Source of the DNA: JADJNW01 sp964526645
GTDB lineage: Bacteria; Bacteroidota; Bacteroidia; Chitinophagales; Saprospiraceae
Assembly (NCBI GenBank): GCA_964526645.1
Contig: CAZGJN010000017.1
Coordinates: 1 to 64,000 of the forward strand
DNA length: 64,000 nt
Direction: 5' to 3'
The first letter of the stretch is position 1. Every line of letters starts with the position of its first letter. The notes under the pieces are model-generated. The model was not told the origin of the DNA. It made no database searches and saw nothing but the letters and a program-made list of their open reading frames with translations. Shown one piece after another: positions 54,104-63,767 of the stretch. A program made the translations under genes and the position numbers.

Positions 54104-56776
54104 ATGTTTAGAAAGTTAAACTCATTAAAGCATCTCATTCCCTTTGTTTTGATACTAATCACATCGGGATTATATGCTCAATTCACCGTAAGTGGTAGTG
54201 TAATGCTACCCGACAATTCGCCAGCGATTGGGGCATCTATAATCGAAAAGGGCACCAACAATGGTACTGTAACAGACGAAAAGGGGAATTTCACTTTACA
54301 AGTATCGAGCAGCGATGCAACCATTGTAATATCATACATTGGTATGAGCACCATCGAAAGAAAGCTCAATGGAGAAAACACAGTTAAAATTAACCTGACA
54401 GGAGGCGGGACGTTTCTGGATGACGTAGTGGTCACTGCAAGTAGATCAGCTACCCGAAAACTTGAGACCGTAACCTCAGTCGCTACTGTTCCGGCAGCAA
54501 AACTGGAAAGTTTGAAGCCTGAGTCGTACAATGAAGCATTGCAGAATGTGCCAGGTGTATTTTTTAGCCCTAACCAGGGGCGGAGAAATAACATCAGATT
54601 GCGGGGCTTTCCTGACGGGACTCCACTGGGTGGTTTGGCTTACACAGCTTTGTTGTTGGATGGTATTCCCACATTAGCTACACCGGGAAAACTACCCGAA
54701 AATGGATTTGGATTTGATGCCAACATTGAAAGAGTAGAATTGGTAAAAGGTTCTGCAGCCACTTTATTCGGACGGGGCGCAGCTGCCGGCGTGGTCAATA
54801 TGATCACTAAAACAGGCGGTGAAAAATTAGCCGGATACGCCAGAATAACCAACTACAACGATATCTTGGACAAAGGCGGGTTTAATTATAGAGTTGACCT
54901 CAACCTCAATGGCCCTATCGCTAAAAATATTCGGTTCAATATTGGTGGTTGGACTTTGGACGATACAGGATTCCGAAACACGGGCTACAACGATAAGGGA
55001 TCTCAAATAAGAGCTAATGTGGACTTCTTATTCCCAAATAACAAGGGAAGTTTTAGAGTGTACGGACAGTACGCAGATTTCAATTTTCAAAACCTCACCG
55101 ACGTAGCCGTAGATGCCAATACCTTAGAACTTGCTCCCGGCTGGAAAAATACAGACACCTACTATTTCCCTTTTGCCGATAAAATTAACTATCGAATCAA
55201 CGTAAGAAACGCAGCAAATCCAACTGCTTCAGTCGCTTTAAAAAATGCCGATGGCACAGAAGTGATTAGAAATTTTGGAGAAGCACTGGCAGGGGGGTCA
55301 TACGCCAAAGGCTATCATGCCGGCGCCAAAATTAGCTACGACTTAGGTCATGGCTTTGATGTCGAAAATCATTTTCGCTATCAAAACATGGAAACTGGCG
55401 TTAAATACTCCTTTGCCCTACCGGTATATTATAATAAAAACAATGCTCCGAGATTGCTCTTGGACGGAGACAACCAAGACGATGAAATCATCAATGATTT
55501 TAAAATCACGAAAAAATTCGAGACCGGTAATACAGTTCATAAAATTTCAGCAGGCACCTATTACTCAAATATTAACCTGCTTCCTGTTACCTACAGCTTG
55601 CTTCATGGCTCGTACACTGTACCTGATAGTTTGAGATTGCAGGGTGCATTTTCTGGAGTACCTGTTGCGCCCGGTGCAGATGGAAATTTCCCAATTCAGA
55701 ACGGGGGTATTACCCGCAGAGGGGACTACGCCGAGCGAGTACTTGCATTCTACTTTGGCGATGAAGTCAACATTGGCAAAAAATTAAACATATTGCTTGG
55801 CTTCAGGTACGACAACCTCACCATTGACATGCAGGAAACGAAATTTCCTGCGGACAGCGCGCTCACCAGAGTAGAAAAATTCAAAGATTGGTCAGGAACG
55901 ATTGGGCTTAACTATCTACTGAGCGATAATTCTGCCATTTATGGTAACTTTAATAGAGCATTCCGTATGCCTGACTACACGGCATTTACCTCCTTGGAGT
56001 GGACAAGCCCCACCAATAGGGCTTTCTTGAGAGCGCCAAATGGTATTGAAAAGAATGAAATTATTTACAACGCTGAATTGGGTTACAGAAATAATATCGG
56101 AGATGTCACCTTAGATTTGGCGGTGTTTCATACAAAAATCAACAACCGACTTGCAGCTATCTTTGAAGATGGCATCCTGGTATCAAAACCACTGGGAACC
56201 AACAGGATAGTAGGTACGGAAATCAATGTTATTTACAAACCTTCCTTCCTGAGAGGTCTGACGCTTAATGGCTCTTTTACGCTGCAAAATGCCACATTTA
56301 CCGACTTTAAAATTCCTACGACAGCCGATCCCGTCAAAGATCTTTTCGGAAATAAGATTATTCAGGAAGGCAACTCCAAAGCACTTGATTTGAAAGGAAA
56401 GAAATTGCCGGGCGTGCCTGAATACATGTACAATTTTGTGGCAGAATATCAACACAAATATTTTGGATTGGACTTTGGATACAACATCGTTACCAATAGA
56501 TTCCAGGATGCCACCAATCTTCTCGAACTACCATCATTAACCAATATCAATGCTGGGATCTACGGTATTATACCAGTAAAAGAAAGTAGTATAAAAATCG
56601 GCGTTCAGGCTAAAAACCTGACCGACGAGCAGGCCTTGGTCAATATTGCCGGAGCCAGTGATAATGACACCGTTTTGCTCAGAAAACAAGGCGTTGCATC
56701 ACAACAAGGAGCCTATGCTCACGGTTACATACAACTTCCGCGCAGGATTTTGTTCTACGCCAGCTATTCTTTCTAA
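54104..56776 (+). CDS. TonB-dependent outer-membrane receptor
   Basis: The 890-residue protein has a signal peptide, a carboxypeptidase-D-regulatory-like domain (about 28-100, GTVTDEKGNFTLQV), a plug domain (about 110-230, DDVVVTASRS, then RLRGFPDG and VELVKGSAATLFGRGAAAG), and a 22-strand barrel ending with the aromatic FYASYSF. It has no SusD partner beside it, so it acts like a single siderophore- or cofactor-type receptor. Its position in the cluster suggests it imports the pathway substrate across the outer membrane. Confidence 0.93.
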   Translation: MFRKLNSLKHLIPFVLILITSGLYAQFTVSGSVMLPDNSPAIGASIIEKGTNNGTVTDEKGNFTLQVSSSDATIVISYIGMSTIERKLNGENTVKINLTGGGTFLDDVVVTASRSATRKLETVTSVATVPAAKLESLKPESYNEALQNVPGVFFSPNQGRRNNIRLRGFPDGTPLGGLAYTALLLDGIPTLATPGKLPENGFGFDANIERVELVKGSAATLFGRGAAAGVVNMITKTGGEKLAGYARITNYNDILDKGGFNYRVDLNLNGPIAKNIRFNIGGWTLDDTGFRNTGYNDKGSQIRANVDFLFPNNKGSFRVYGQYADFNFQNLTDVAVDANTLELAPGWKNTDTYYFPFADKINYRINVRNAANPTASVALKNADGTEVIRNFGEALAGGSYAKGYHAGAKISYDLGHGFDVENHFRYQNMETGVKYSFALPVYYNKNNAPRLLLDGDNQDDEIINDFKITKKFETGNTVHKISAGTYYSNINLLPVTYSLLHGSYTVPDSLRLQGAFSGVPVAPGADGNFPIQNGGITRRGDYAERVLAFYFGDEVNIGKKLNILLGFRYDNLTIDMQETKFPADSALTRVEKFKDWSGTIGLNYLLSDNSAIYGNFNRAFRMPDYTAFTSLEWTSPTNRAFLRAPNGIEKNEIIYNAELGYRNNIGDVTLDLAVFHTKINNRLAAIFEDGILVSKPLGTNRIVGTEINVIYKPSFLRGLTLNGSFTLQNATFTDFKIPTTADPVKDLFGNKIIQEGNSKALDLKGKKLPGVPEYMYNFVAEYQHKYFGLDFGYNIVTNRFQDATNLLELPSLTNINAGIYGIIPVKESSIKIGVQAKNLTDEQALVNIAGASDNDTVLLRKQGVASQQGAYAHGYIQLPRRILFYASYSF

Positions 56777-56787
56777 ATAAAACATTT

Positions 56788-56845
56788 AAAGAGAATGACC
56801 ACCACTTTTCAGATTGCCGAAAAATGGTCATTCTCTTTTTATTAT
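56788..56845 (+). terminator. Terminator after the TonB receptor
   Basis: AAAGAGAATGACCA (56788-56801) and TGGTCATTCTCTTT (56825-56838) form a perfect 14-base stem, followed by TTATTATTTATT. Confidence 0.85.
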
Positions 56846-56858
56846 TTATTCAATACTT

Positions 56859-57000
56859 CTGAGTATAGGACAAAACTTGAAAAAGCTAATTTGATTTTGA
56901 AAAATCGGCTGAAATCAATTCGAATTTTATCGTTTTCACCTAAAAAACGCCTAAAATGAGGCATCTAAATTATAGAAAAAACTTTTGTCCTGTACTCAGG
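56859..57000. mobile_element. MITE-like element with 20-base terminal inverted repeats
   Basis: CTGAGTATAGGACAAAACTT (56859-56878) and AACTTTTGTCCTGTACTCAG (56980-56999) are inverted copies with two mismatches. TACTT occurs immediately before the left end (56854-56858) and one base after the right end (57001-57005), which could be a target duplication. The inside has no coding frame. No transposase of matching type is in the window. Confidence 0.55.
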
Positions 57001-57120
57001 TACTTTGTAACAAAAATTAATAATCGCAAGACGTATTCTGATAGCAATCGGGGTAGAATCTAAAAGCACAAAAGCAAGCGCCGCCTAAACTTTTACATTT
57101 TACATTTGATATTTTGCGGT

Positions 57121-57153
57121 TTTGCGGTTGAATGTTTTGATAAACTATTTTTG
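57121..57153 (+). promoter_or_regulatory. Promoter of the CoA-transferase operon
   Basis: TTTG at 57121-57124 and TATTTTTG at 57146-57153 are 21 bases apart. The surrounding AAACTATTTTTGT and, further on, TTAGTCAAT resemble the receptor promoter. Transcription would start about 20 bases before the ATG. Confidence 0.65.
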
Positions 57154-57181
57154 TTTCAAAATACTTAGTCAATACTTGTAA

Positions 57182-58372
57182 ATGTCTGGACTACCGCTTA
57201 ATGGCATTAAAATTTTAGAATTTACGCACGCTGTGATGGGGCCGTGTGCAGGGGTTATATTAGCCGACCTTGGCGCCGAAGTAATACACATTGAACCGCC
57301 CACAGGAGATACTACTCGTAAATTAAAAGGCTTTGGCACGGGCTATTTCACATTTTTCAATAGAAATAAAAAGAGCCTCGCTATTGATATCAAAGCCCAA
57401 TTGGGGAAGGATATCATCTATCAACTTGCACGAAATGCAGACATTTTGATAGAAAATTTTGGACCGGGCACTATGCAGCGCCTCGGCTTTGGATATGAGC
57501 AAATGAGGACTGTCAACGAGCGGCTCATCTATTGTTCGCTCAAAGGTTTCATGCCCGGCCCTTATGAACACCGCCATGCGATGGACGAGGTAGTACAAAT
57601 GATGGGAGGTCTTGCCTACATGACCGGCAGGTCGGGTGATCCACTCCGGGCAGGCTCTTCCGTCATTGACATCACAGGGGGTATGTTTGGCGTAATCGGC
57701 ATTCTCGCTGCTCTCCATGAGCGCAACCACACTGGCAAAGGAAGATTTATCCAAAGCAGCCTTTTTGAAACTACGGCATTCCTCATGGGGCAACACATGG
57801 CTTATGGTGCTATCACACAGCAAAAAGTACCTCCTATGCCGGAGCGCGTCAGCGCCTGGAGTATTTATCGGATTTTTAAAACCAGAGATGAAAAACAGAT
57901 ATTTATTGGCATCATCAGCGATAAGCACTGGGAAAGATTTTGTGTGGCATTTCAAAAAAACGATTGGCTGGAAGATGCCCGCCTACGCACCAATGAAGAT
58001 CGAATTGATCAGCGAGGGTGGTTTGTTCCGGCTGTTGAACAACTCATTGCTCATTATACCCAAAAGGAATTGGAGACATTGCTGGAAGAAGCCGATATCC
58101 CTTTCGCCAATATCGCTTGTACAGAGGATTTATTTAGCGACAAACAACTCAACGAAACAGGCTTTTTGACCCAGACCCGGCTCCCCGATGACCGATTGGA
58201 AAAACTGCCCAAAACGCCCATTTTGATAGACGACCAAATACCTGACCTTCGGCTGCAACCTCCCAAAGTGGGAGAACACACCATTGAAATACTGACAAAT
58301 AGCGGCTTCGGCAGAGAACAGATAAGTCAACTATTGGATCAACAGATATTAACTTCCCATTATGGTCATTAA
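57182..58372 (+). CDS. Class III (CaiB/formyl-CoA transferase family) CoA-transferase
   Basis: The 396-residue protein has the CaiB/Frc pattern: GIKILEFTHAVMGPCAG, DLGAEVIHIEPPTGD, and the catalytic aspartate Asp135 (AMDEVVQMMGG). Class III CoA-transferases move CoA between small carboxylic acids. Here it could activate a diacid for cleavage by the HMG-CoA-lyase-like enzyme. It overlaps the amidohydrolase gene by 11 bases. Confidence 0.92.
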   Translation: MSGLPLNGIKILEFTHAVMGPCAGVILADLGAEVIHIEPPTGDTTRKLKGFGTGYFTFFNRNKKSLAIDIKAQLGKDIIYQLARNADILIENFGPGTMQRLGFGYEQMRTVNERLIYCSLKGFMPGPYEHRHAMDEVVQMMGGLAYMTGRSGDPLRAGSSVIDITGGMFGVIGILAALHERNHTGKGRFIQSSLFETTAFLMGQHMAYGAITQQKVPPMPERVSAWSIYRIFKTRDEKQIFIGIISDKHWERFCVAFQKNDWLEDARLRTNEDRIDQRGWFVPAVEQLIAHYTQKELETLLEEADIPFANIACTEDLFSDKQLNETGFLTQTRLPDDRLEKLPKTPILIDDQIPDLRLQPPKVGEHTIEILTNSGFGREQISQLLDQQILTSHYGH

Positions 58373-59807
58373 AAATATCAGAATAGTTAGAGCCCACGGC
58401 AATGGAGCGGAAAAAAAAGACCTCAGAATCGAAAATGGAGTATTCACAGCCATAGAGAATAACATCGCACCTGCGGAAGGCGAAGAAGTGTGGGATGGTA
58501 AAGGGCGGTTGGCTTTTCCTGGCCTTGTAGATGCCCACATGCACACTGGCATCTATAATCCATTAGCCGAAGATGCCATTTCCGAAAGCAAAGCTGCTGC
58601 TATGGGCGGTGTGACGAGCAGTCTCAATTACATCCGCACAGGGAAATATTATCTAAACAAAACGGGGCCTTACAAAGATTTTTTTCCAGCAGTCTTAGCC
58701 ATTTCTGATGGAAATTTTTGTGTGGACTATGCCTATCACCTTGCTCCCATCAATACAGAACACATTGACGAAATTGAGTATCTGATTCAACATCATGGTG
58801 TTACTTCGTTCAAGATATTTATGTTCTACGGCAATTACGGACTTCACGGCGCCAGTAGCAACCAGCACGACTTCCTTATGAAACCCAAGGACGAAACATA
58901 CGACATCGCCCATTTCGAATTTATCATGAGGGGCGTACAGAAAGCGTTACAGACCTTTCCCGATAAAAAAGACTACATTAGCCTCAGCTTGCACTGTGAG
59001 ACCGCCGAAATCATGCGCGCCTACACCGAAATAGTGCAAAAGGAAGGCAAATTATCGGGTCTTCGGGCATATAGCGCCGCCAGACCCCCACATAGCGAAG
59101 GGCTGGCAATCTTTATCGCTTCTTACCTCGCCTATGAAACAGATTGCCTCAATATTAATCTTTTGCACCTTACGTCAAAAAAGGCGATAGACGCCGCTAT
59201 GATGATGCAACGTATTTTTCCGCATATTTCCTTCAAAAAGGAAGTAACAGTGGCACACCTTGTATTGGACTACGACTGCGCTTGTGGCTTGCATGCCAAA
59301 GTCAATCCGCCTATCCGCAGCAGAGAGGATGTAGAATACCTGTGGCAACATGTGTTGGATGGAAATATTGATTGGGTGTGCAGCGACCATGCCTGCTGCA
59401 AGGCAGAATACAAGACGGATAAAGAATATAAAGACAATGTGTGGTTGGCAAAGAGTGGCTTTGGCGGTACCGAATATCTTCTATCAGCGCTGTACACAGA
59501 GGGCACGAAGAGGGGATTGAGCATCAATAAAATTGCCCAGCTTACTTCAGCTAATCCTGCCAGAAGATTCGGCTTGCACTCAAAAGGAGATATCGCCGTC
59601 GGCTTTGATGCCGACCTTGCCATAGTTGATGAAAATGAACGTTTTGTGGTGACCAACGACAGCTCTCCGTCTTCGCAAGGATACAGCGTATTCAATGGCA
59701 TGGAGTTCTATGCTCCCGTCAAAAGTACATTTTTGCGGGGTAATTTGATTTATCACGAAGGATGGTTTTTTGATAAGCCTTGTGGAAAATATTTATTCAG
59801 AACTTAA
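58362..59807 (+). CDS. Dihydropyrimidinase/hydantoinase-type amidohydrolase
   Basis: The 481-residue enzyme has the binuclear metal site of cyclic amidohydrolases: His59 and His61 (DAHMHTG), a carboxylated lysine Lys151 (TSFKIFMFYG), His211, His269 and Asp342 (CSDHACC). The segment VNPPIRSREDVEYLW is typical of the dihydropyrimidinase/allantoinase/imidase group. It would open a cyclic imide, hydantoin or dihydropyrimidine ring. It is translationally coupled to both neighbours. Confidence 0.93.
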   Translation: MVIKNIRIVRAHGNGAEKKDLRIENGVFTAIENNIAPAEGEEVWDGKGRLAFPGLVDAHMHTGIYNPLAEDAISESKAAAMGGVTSSLNYIRTGKYYLNKTGPYKDFFPAVLAISDGNFCVDYAYHLAPINTEHIDEIEYLIQHHGVTSFKIFMFYGNYGLHGASSNQHDFLMKPKDETYDIAHFEFIMRGVQKALQTFPDKKDYISLSLHCETAEIMRAYTEIVQKEGKLSGLRAYSAARPPHSEGLAIFIASYLAYETDCLNINLLHLTSKKAIDAAMMMQRIFPHISFKKEVTVAHLVLDYDCACGLHAKVNPPIRSREDVEYLWQHVLDGNIDWVCSDHACCKAEYKTDKEYKDNVWLAKSGFGGTEYLLSALYTEGTKRGLSINKIAQLTSANPARRFGLHSKGDIAVGFDADLAIVDENERFVVTNDSSPSSQGYSVFNGMEFYAPVKSTFLRGNLIYHEGWFFDKPCGKYLFRT

Positions 59808-59821
59808 ACAATTTAAGGAAT

Positions 59822-60658
59822 ATGTACAGCAGTTTGCAAGGGAAAATAGCCATTGTCACCGGTTCCGGTAGAAGAAAAGGTATAGGCGAAGCCATTGTCA
59901 AACGATTGGCAAAAGAAGGTTGTCATATTGTACTATCGGACATAGGTATCCCCAAAGGCAGTGAATTTGCCGAAGATCACATCGGTACATCAGATGAGAT
60001 GGAGTCCATTGCAGCAGAGCTAAGGGGTGAAGGCATCAAAGTATTAACTGTGGCTTGTGACGTGCGCTTGGAGTCGGAAGTAAGTCAAATGTTCGAACGT
60101 ACTTCAAACGAATTGGGTGCCCCTGATATTTTGGTAAACAATGCCGGAGTAGGCTATATCATGGAGCCTTTTACAGACTTTAAGGAATCAAGCTGGGATG
60201 CCGTTTTGGATGTCAATTTGAAAGGCGCATTTTTGTGCTCCAAGCATGCCGCCATAGCCATGATCAAATCCGGCAAAGGCGGAAGTATCATCAATATAGC
60301 CAGTCAGGCTGCCAAATCAGGCTTCCCATTTGCTGCTGCCTACACCGCCTCCAAACACGGTCTGGTAGGACTTACTCGTTCCAACGCTGTCGAATTGGGT
60401 AAATATGGCATCAGGGTCAATGCAGTTTGTCCCAATCATATCACTACCGGCTTGGGGCATTGGCAAAATCAATTTTTTAGTGAAAAATTGGGGCTGACTT
60501 ACGAGGATTATTTGCAGGGTATCGTCAAGCGCAATCCTTTAAATCGCACCGGATTGGTGGAAGATATTGCCAATGCCGTAGCCTTTCTGGCGTCTGACCA
60601 AGCCTCCTACATCAATGGAGAAGCCATGAATGTCAGTGGAGGAGAAGAGTATCATTAA
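59822..60658 (+). CDS. Short-chain dehydrogenase/reductase
   Basis: From the ATG at 59822 the protein has 278 residues. It has the NAD(P) motif TGSGRRKGIG (residues 13-22), NNAG, the catalytic Ser (NIASQ) and YTASK, and a C-terminal ASYINGEAMNVSGG. Length and motifs are those of classical SDRs. The substrate is not clear; the neighbours suggest a hydroxy-acid or alcohol formed in the pathway. The upstream frame extension overlapping the amidohydrolase gene lacks support. Confidence 0.9.
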   Translation: MYSSLQGKIAIVTGSGRRKGIGEAIVKRLAKEGCHIVLSDIGIPKGSEFAEDHIGTSDEMESIAAELRGEGIKVLTVACDVRLESEVSQMFERTSNELGAPDILVNNAGVGYIMEPFTDFKESSWDAVLDVNLKGAFLCSKHAAIAMIKSGKGGSIINIASQAAKSGFPFAAAYTASKHGLVGLTRSNAVELGKYGIRVNAVCPNHITTGLGHWQNQFFSEKLGLTYEDYLQGIVKRNPLNRTGLVEDIANAVAFLASDQASYINGEAMNVSGGEEYH

Positions 60659-60676
60659 TTATTAACCTCATTTACT

Positions 60677-61330
60677 ATGACTCAAAAATATGTCATTTGG
60701 CTCTTGATGCTAATTACTTTATCATCTTGTGCTACACCTAATAAAAGACAACCTCAAATGCGTTCCATTGATCTATTCAAAACCTACATAACAGGTGATT
60801 TTAATAATGATAGACAAATCCACGATCAAATCAAATCGGGATTGCAGACCCATCCACGAGCTACACACGTCAATAGAGTGTGCGATGCTATCATAACTAA
60901 CAGACCTCAAGTTGATGGCTTCTGGATATTGGAAGAGAGCTATTACATCAAACCTGGCAGTATAGCAACCGAAATTAAACCCTATCTGTTTTTATTTGAA
61001 GCCGGCGACAACAATACCGTTAAGCTCACACCTTTCAATATACCAACATCATACGACCCTAAAGAAGTGCGCAATGATAATCCGAATCTTCAATTTAATT
61101 ACTACGAACTGGTCCCCTCTGCTACATTTAAACCAGCTTTTTATCAGCGGGAAGGAGATGCATTCAAAATAAATGCCCCTAACGAGCTGCCCAATGGCAT
61201 GAAATTTACCCTCATCGAAACCATCAAAAAAGACCAGCTCATTGTCATGGAGCTATTGGAAAAAAATGGCGAAAGGATAACACCCTACGATACCCCCATT
61301 ATTTACGATCGAGTGCCCATGAAAAAGTGA
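60677..61330 (+). CDS. CpcT/CpeT-like lipoprotein
   Basis: The 217-residue protein has a lipoprotein signal (MLITLSSC). The mature part, with IDLFKTYITGDFNNDRQI, then WILEESYYI and a C-terminal region around NYYELVPS, resembles the CpcT/CpeT (DUF1001) group, whose cyanobacterial members attach bilins to phycobiliproteins. The match is from memory of the pattern, so it is tentative. If right, it would be a bilin- or tetrapyrrole-binding periplasmic or surface protein, which fits the HapK-like gene in this cluster. Confidence 0.45.
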   Translation: MTQKYVIWLLMLITLSSCATPNKRQPQMRSIDLFKTYITGDFNNDRQIHDQIKSGLQTHPRATHVNRVCDAIITNRPQVDGFWILEESYYIKPGSIATEIKPYLFLFEAGDNNTVKLTPFNIPTSYDPKEVRNDNPNLQFNYYELVPSATFKPAFYQREGDAFKINAPNELPNGMKFTLIETIKKDQLIVMELLEKNGERITPYDTPIIYDRVPMKK

Positions 61331-62752
61331 TTATGATGAAAAGCGGTACCACCAGGGCGAATCTTCCGGGTTGTTATTGATCAGGTAAGCTTTTTTTCGC
61401 ATAAACCTTTGAAGAGCGGAAGGTCCCATGCGAGTCCCGCCTATTCCAGACATTTTAAACGAATTTTTTTCTCCATCGTGAACAGTGGCTGTCAAGGCGC
61501 ATTCGTTGATGCTGATAGCACCTGCGTAGAGCGAGGAAGCAATGCTCAACGCCTTTGCCGTGTCGGCTGCGAAAACGGCGGCGCTTAATCCGTACTGAGT
61601 AGCATTTGCCAGCTCGATAGCCTCTTGCTCTGTACGAAAACTCATCACCGGTATCACCGGACCGAACGTCTCTTCCGTCATAATGAGCATATCGTGGTTC
61701 ACATCCGTTAGCACGGTAGGTCTGCAGTAATACCCCCCATTGACCATGATACACTCGCGGTCGCCAGTAATCAAACGAGCGCCTTTAGCTATGGCATCTG
61801 CAAGATGGGCATTGATAATCTGTACTTGCCTTTCAGAAATGATGGGACCTAAGTGACCTTTGCGCGGATCATCATAAGCCATGACCACTTTTTCCGCCGC
61901 TTCTTTTAACAGGGCGATGAATGGCTCAAAAATGCTATCCTGTACATAGACTCGCTCAATGGAAAGGCAGGAATGACCGTTGTTGACAGTGCTTCCCCAC
62001 AAAATGGATTTTGCAGCTTTGGCTATGTCAGCTCCTTCGAGAATGATCGCTGGGTCTTTTCCTCCCAATTCCAAAAAACACGGCTTAAACAATTCGGCAG
62101 CTTTGTTGTACACTTTGCGCCCGGTAGGCACACTGCCCGTAAAGCAGATAATATCGGCACACGTTATCAATTGGCTTCCTACCGAGCCATCTCCTTCCAC
62201 GTACTTGAATACGTCTTTGAGGTACTCAATTTGATCAATAGTCTGTTGTAATGGTTTTATAAATCTGGGCGTGATTTCTGAAGGTTTTACGATGACGGCG
62301 CTCCCCCCAAGTAAGGCAGGAATGGTATCAATGATAGATAGCAACAACGGAAAATTCCATGGACTAATCACGGCTACCAACGGATAAGGCACATTTTCCT
62401 GCCGAATTTGAATATGTGGTACTTGGGAATTTTTTGAGGATGCCTCGTTGAAAAAGTCTTTTGCCCACTTTGCCCACCTTTCTACCGTGGCAGGCAACAG
62501 GTTAAACTCCAGTACACTCTCGTGGTATCTTCCTGTGTCGCTGACAAGAGCATCTATGATTTGTTCTTTATTTTTTTGGAGGATGTCAACCCAGGCTTTG
62601 AGTTGAGCAATTCTATCATCTACATCTTTCGATGCCCACACTGCCTGGTGGTGGCGCATCCTTTGACACATATCCTGCAACGCATCGTAATCCGGTGGTT
62701 GGAGGGTATAATCCGGTGTGCCTGTTCGTGGGTTTATGACCTTTAATTGCAT
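61331..62752 (-). CDS. Aldehyde dehydrogenase (NAD(P)-dependent)
   Basis: From the ATG at 62752 the protein has 473 residues. It has the catalytic set Asn133 (SPWNFPLLL), Glu228 (LELGGKDP) and Cys262 (NNGHSCLS), and the nucleotide loop GSVPTG. It would oxidise an aldehyde from an aldolase step to a carboxylic acid. It lies four bases after the nitrilase-type gene in a minus-strand operon headed by marR, and its 3' end abuts the CpcT/CpeT-like gene. Confidence 0.93.
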   Translation of the reverse strand: MQLKVINPRTGTPDYTLQPPDYDALQDMCQRMRHHQAVWASKDVDDRIAQLKAWVDILQKNKEQIIDALVSDTGRYHESVLEFNLLPATVERWAKWAKDFFNEASSKNSQVPHIQIRQENVPYPLVAVISPWNFPLLLSIIDTIPALLGGSAVIVKPSEITPRFIKPLQQTIDQIEYLKDVFKYVEGDGSVGSQLITCADIICFTGSVPTGRKVYNKAAELFKPCFLELGGKDPAIILEGADIAKAAKSILWGSTVNNGHSCLSIERVYVQDSIFEPFIALLKEAAEKVVMAYDDPRKGHLGPIISERQVQIINAHLADAIAKGARLITGDRECIMVNGGYYCRPTVLTDVNHDMLIMTEETFGPVIPVMSFRTEQEAIELANATQYGLSAAVFAADTAKALSIASSLYAGAISINECALTATVHDGEKNSFKMSGIGGTRMGPSALQRFMRKKAYLINNNPEDSPWWYRFSS

Positions 62753-62756
62753 GAGG

Positions 62757-63767
62757 TTAAGATTTGTCAAATAGAAGTTCAATTACTTTCCGCTGTAATG
62801 CTGTAAAATCGGCTTTCACAAAGCCCGGTTTCCAGAGGTTGGGCGGGTAATGCGTATAATTTGCATAACTATCGGCGAAGAGTGCATTTCGTTGTCGGCT
62901 GATAAAATTGCTCATACCCGGTTGACTGCGGTGATGCCGCAAGGCTGACAGATCAATGGTGGCATTAGCAACCATCGTTTCGCCTTGTCCTGCTTCGGCT
63001 AATACTCGTCCTTCATAATCAAGAATAATTGAGCTGCCGTCCGTTGATGCGGCGGGAAAATCTGTATCTACAATTTGCGCCGAATTGGCAGATATCACAT
63101 AAGCCATATTTTCAATAGCTCTGGCTCTTTTGGCGATACCCTTCTGAGTATGCTGAGGACTGCATACTTCCGATGTGTTATGGCAAAAAATTTCAGCACC
63201 ACGCATCATCAGACACCTTGCAATCTCTGGATATAATATCTCTTCTGATGCAATACAGGCGAGATTGCCGATTTCCGTCTTTACCACCGGAAACAGCGAC
63301 TCTTTGCCATATCTCGAAATATACTCGTCCAATACATCATAAGGCGTAATGGCAAACATAGAGTTAAGCCTTCTGTACTTGAGGACGAGTTTCCCCTCGG
63401 GGTCAATGATAAAACTACTCTGAAAGTAAAAATCGGGGAAATTAGGGTCTTTATCGTACAAATTACCGGAGAGGTAAACTGAAGCAGCGGCAGCGATACT
63501 GGCTACATTTTCAAAAATCTCATCATTAAAATCTGTACAAGCTTTATCCCTCCAGGTCTCAAAATTTTCATGCATAGGAAAACCCGTAGCAAAGTATTCC
63601 GGTAAGACTACGAGCTTGAGGGCTTGTCCTATGAATTGTTTAGAAGCGATAATTTGCTTTCTAATGATATGGATATTCTCTAAAATTTTACTTTTTGCCT
63701 CAGAATGATCAGCACAGCGATTGATAGCACGACAAGCGGTCTGCAGTGCTAAAACTCTATAAATCAT
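62757..63767 (-). CDS. Nitrilase-superfamily carbon-nitrogen hydrolase
   Basis: The 336-residue enzyme has the catalytic triad Glu57 (LPEYFATG), Lys130 (LKYRRLN) and Cys171 (LACIASEEILYPE). The family cleaves nitriles, amides or N-carbamoyl groups; C-terminal and core features suggest an amidase rather than a true nitrilase. A half-amide hydrolase is the natural partner of the cyclic amidohydrolase at 58.4 kb. The start overlaps the marR stop by 11 bases. Confidence 0.9.
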   Translation of the reverse strand: MIYRVLALQTACRAINRCADHSEAKSKILENIHIIRKQIIASKQFIGQALKLVVLPEYFATGFPMHENFETWRDKACTDFNDEIFENVASIAAAASVYLSGNLYDKDPNFPDFYFQSSFIIDPEGKLVLKYRRLNSMFAITPYDVLDEYISRYGKESLFPVVKTEIGNLACIASEEILYPEIARCLMMRGAEIFCHNTSEVCSPQHTQKGIAKRARAIENMAYVISANSAQIVDTDFPAASTDGSSIILDYEGRVLAEAGQGETMVANATIDLSALRHHRSQPGMSNFISRQRNALFADSYANYTHYPPNLWKPGFVKADFTALQRKVIELLFDKS

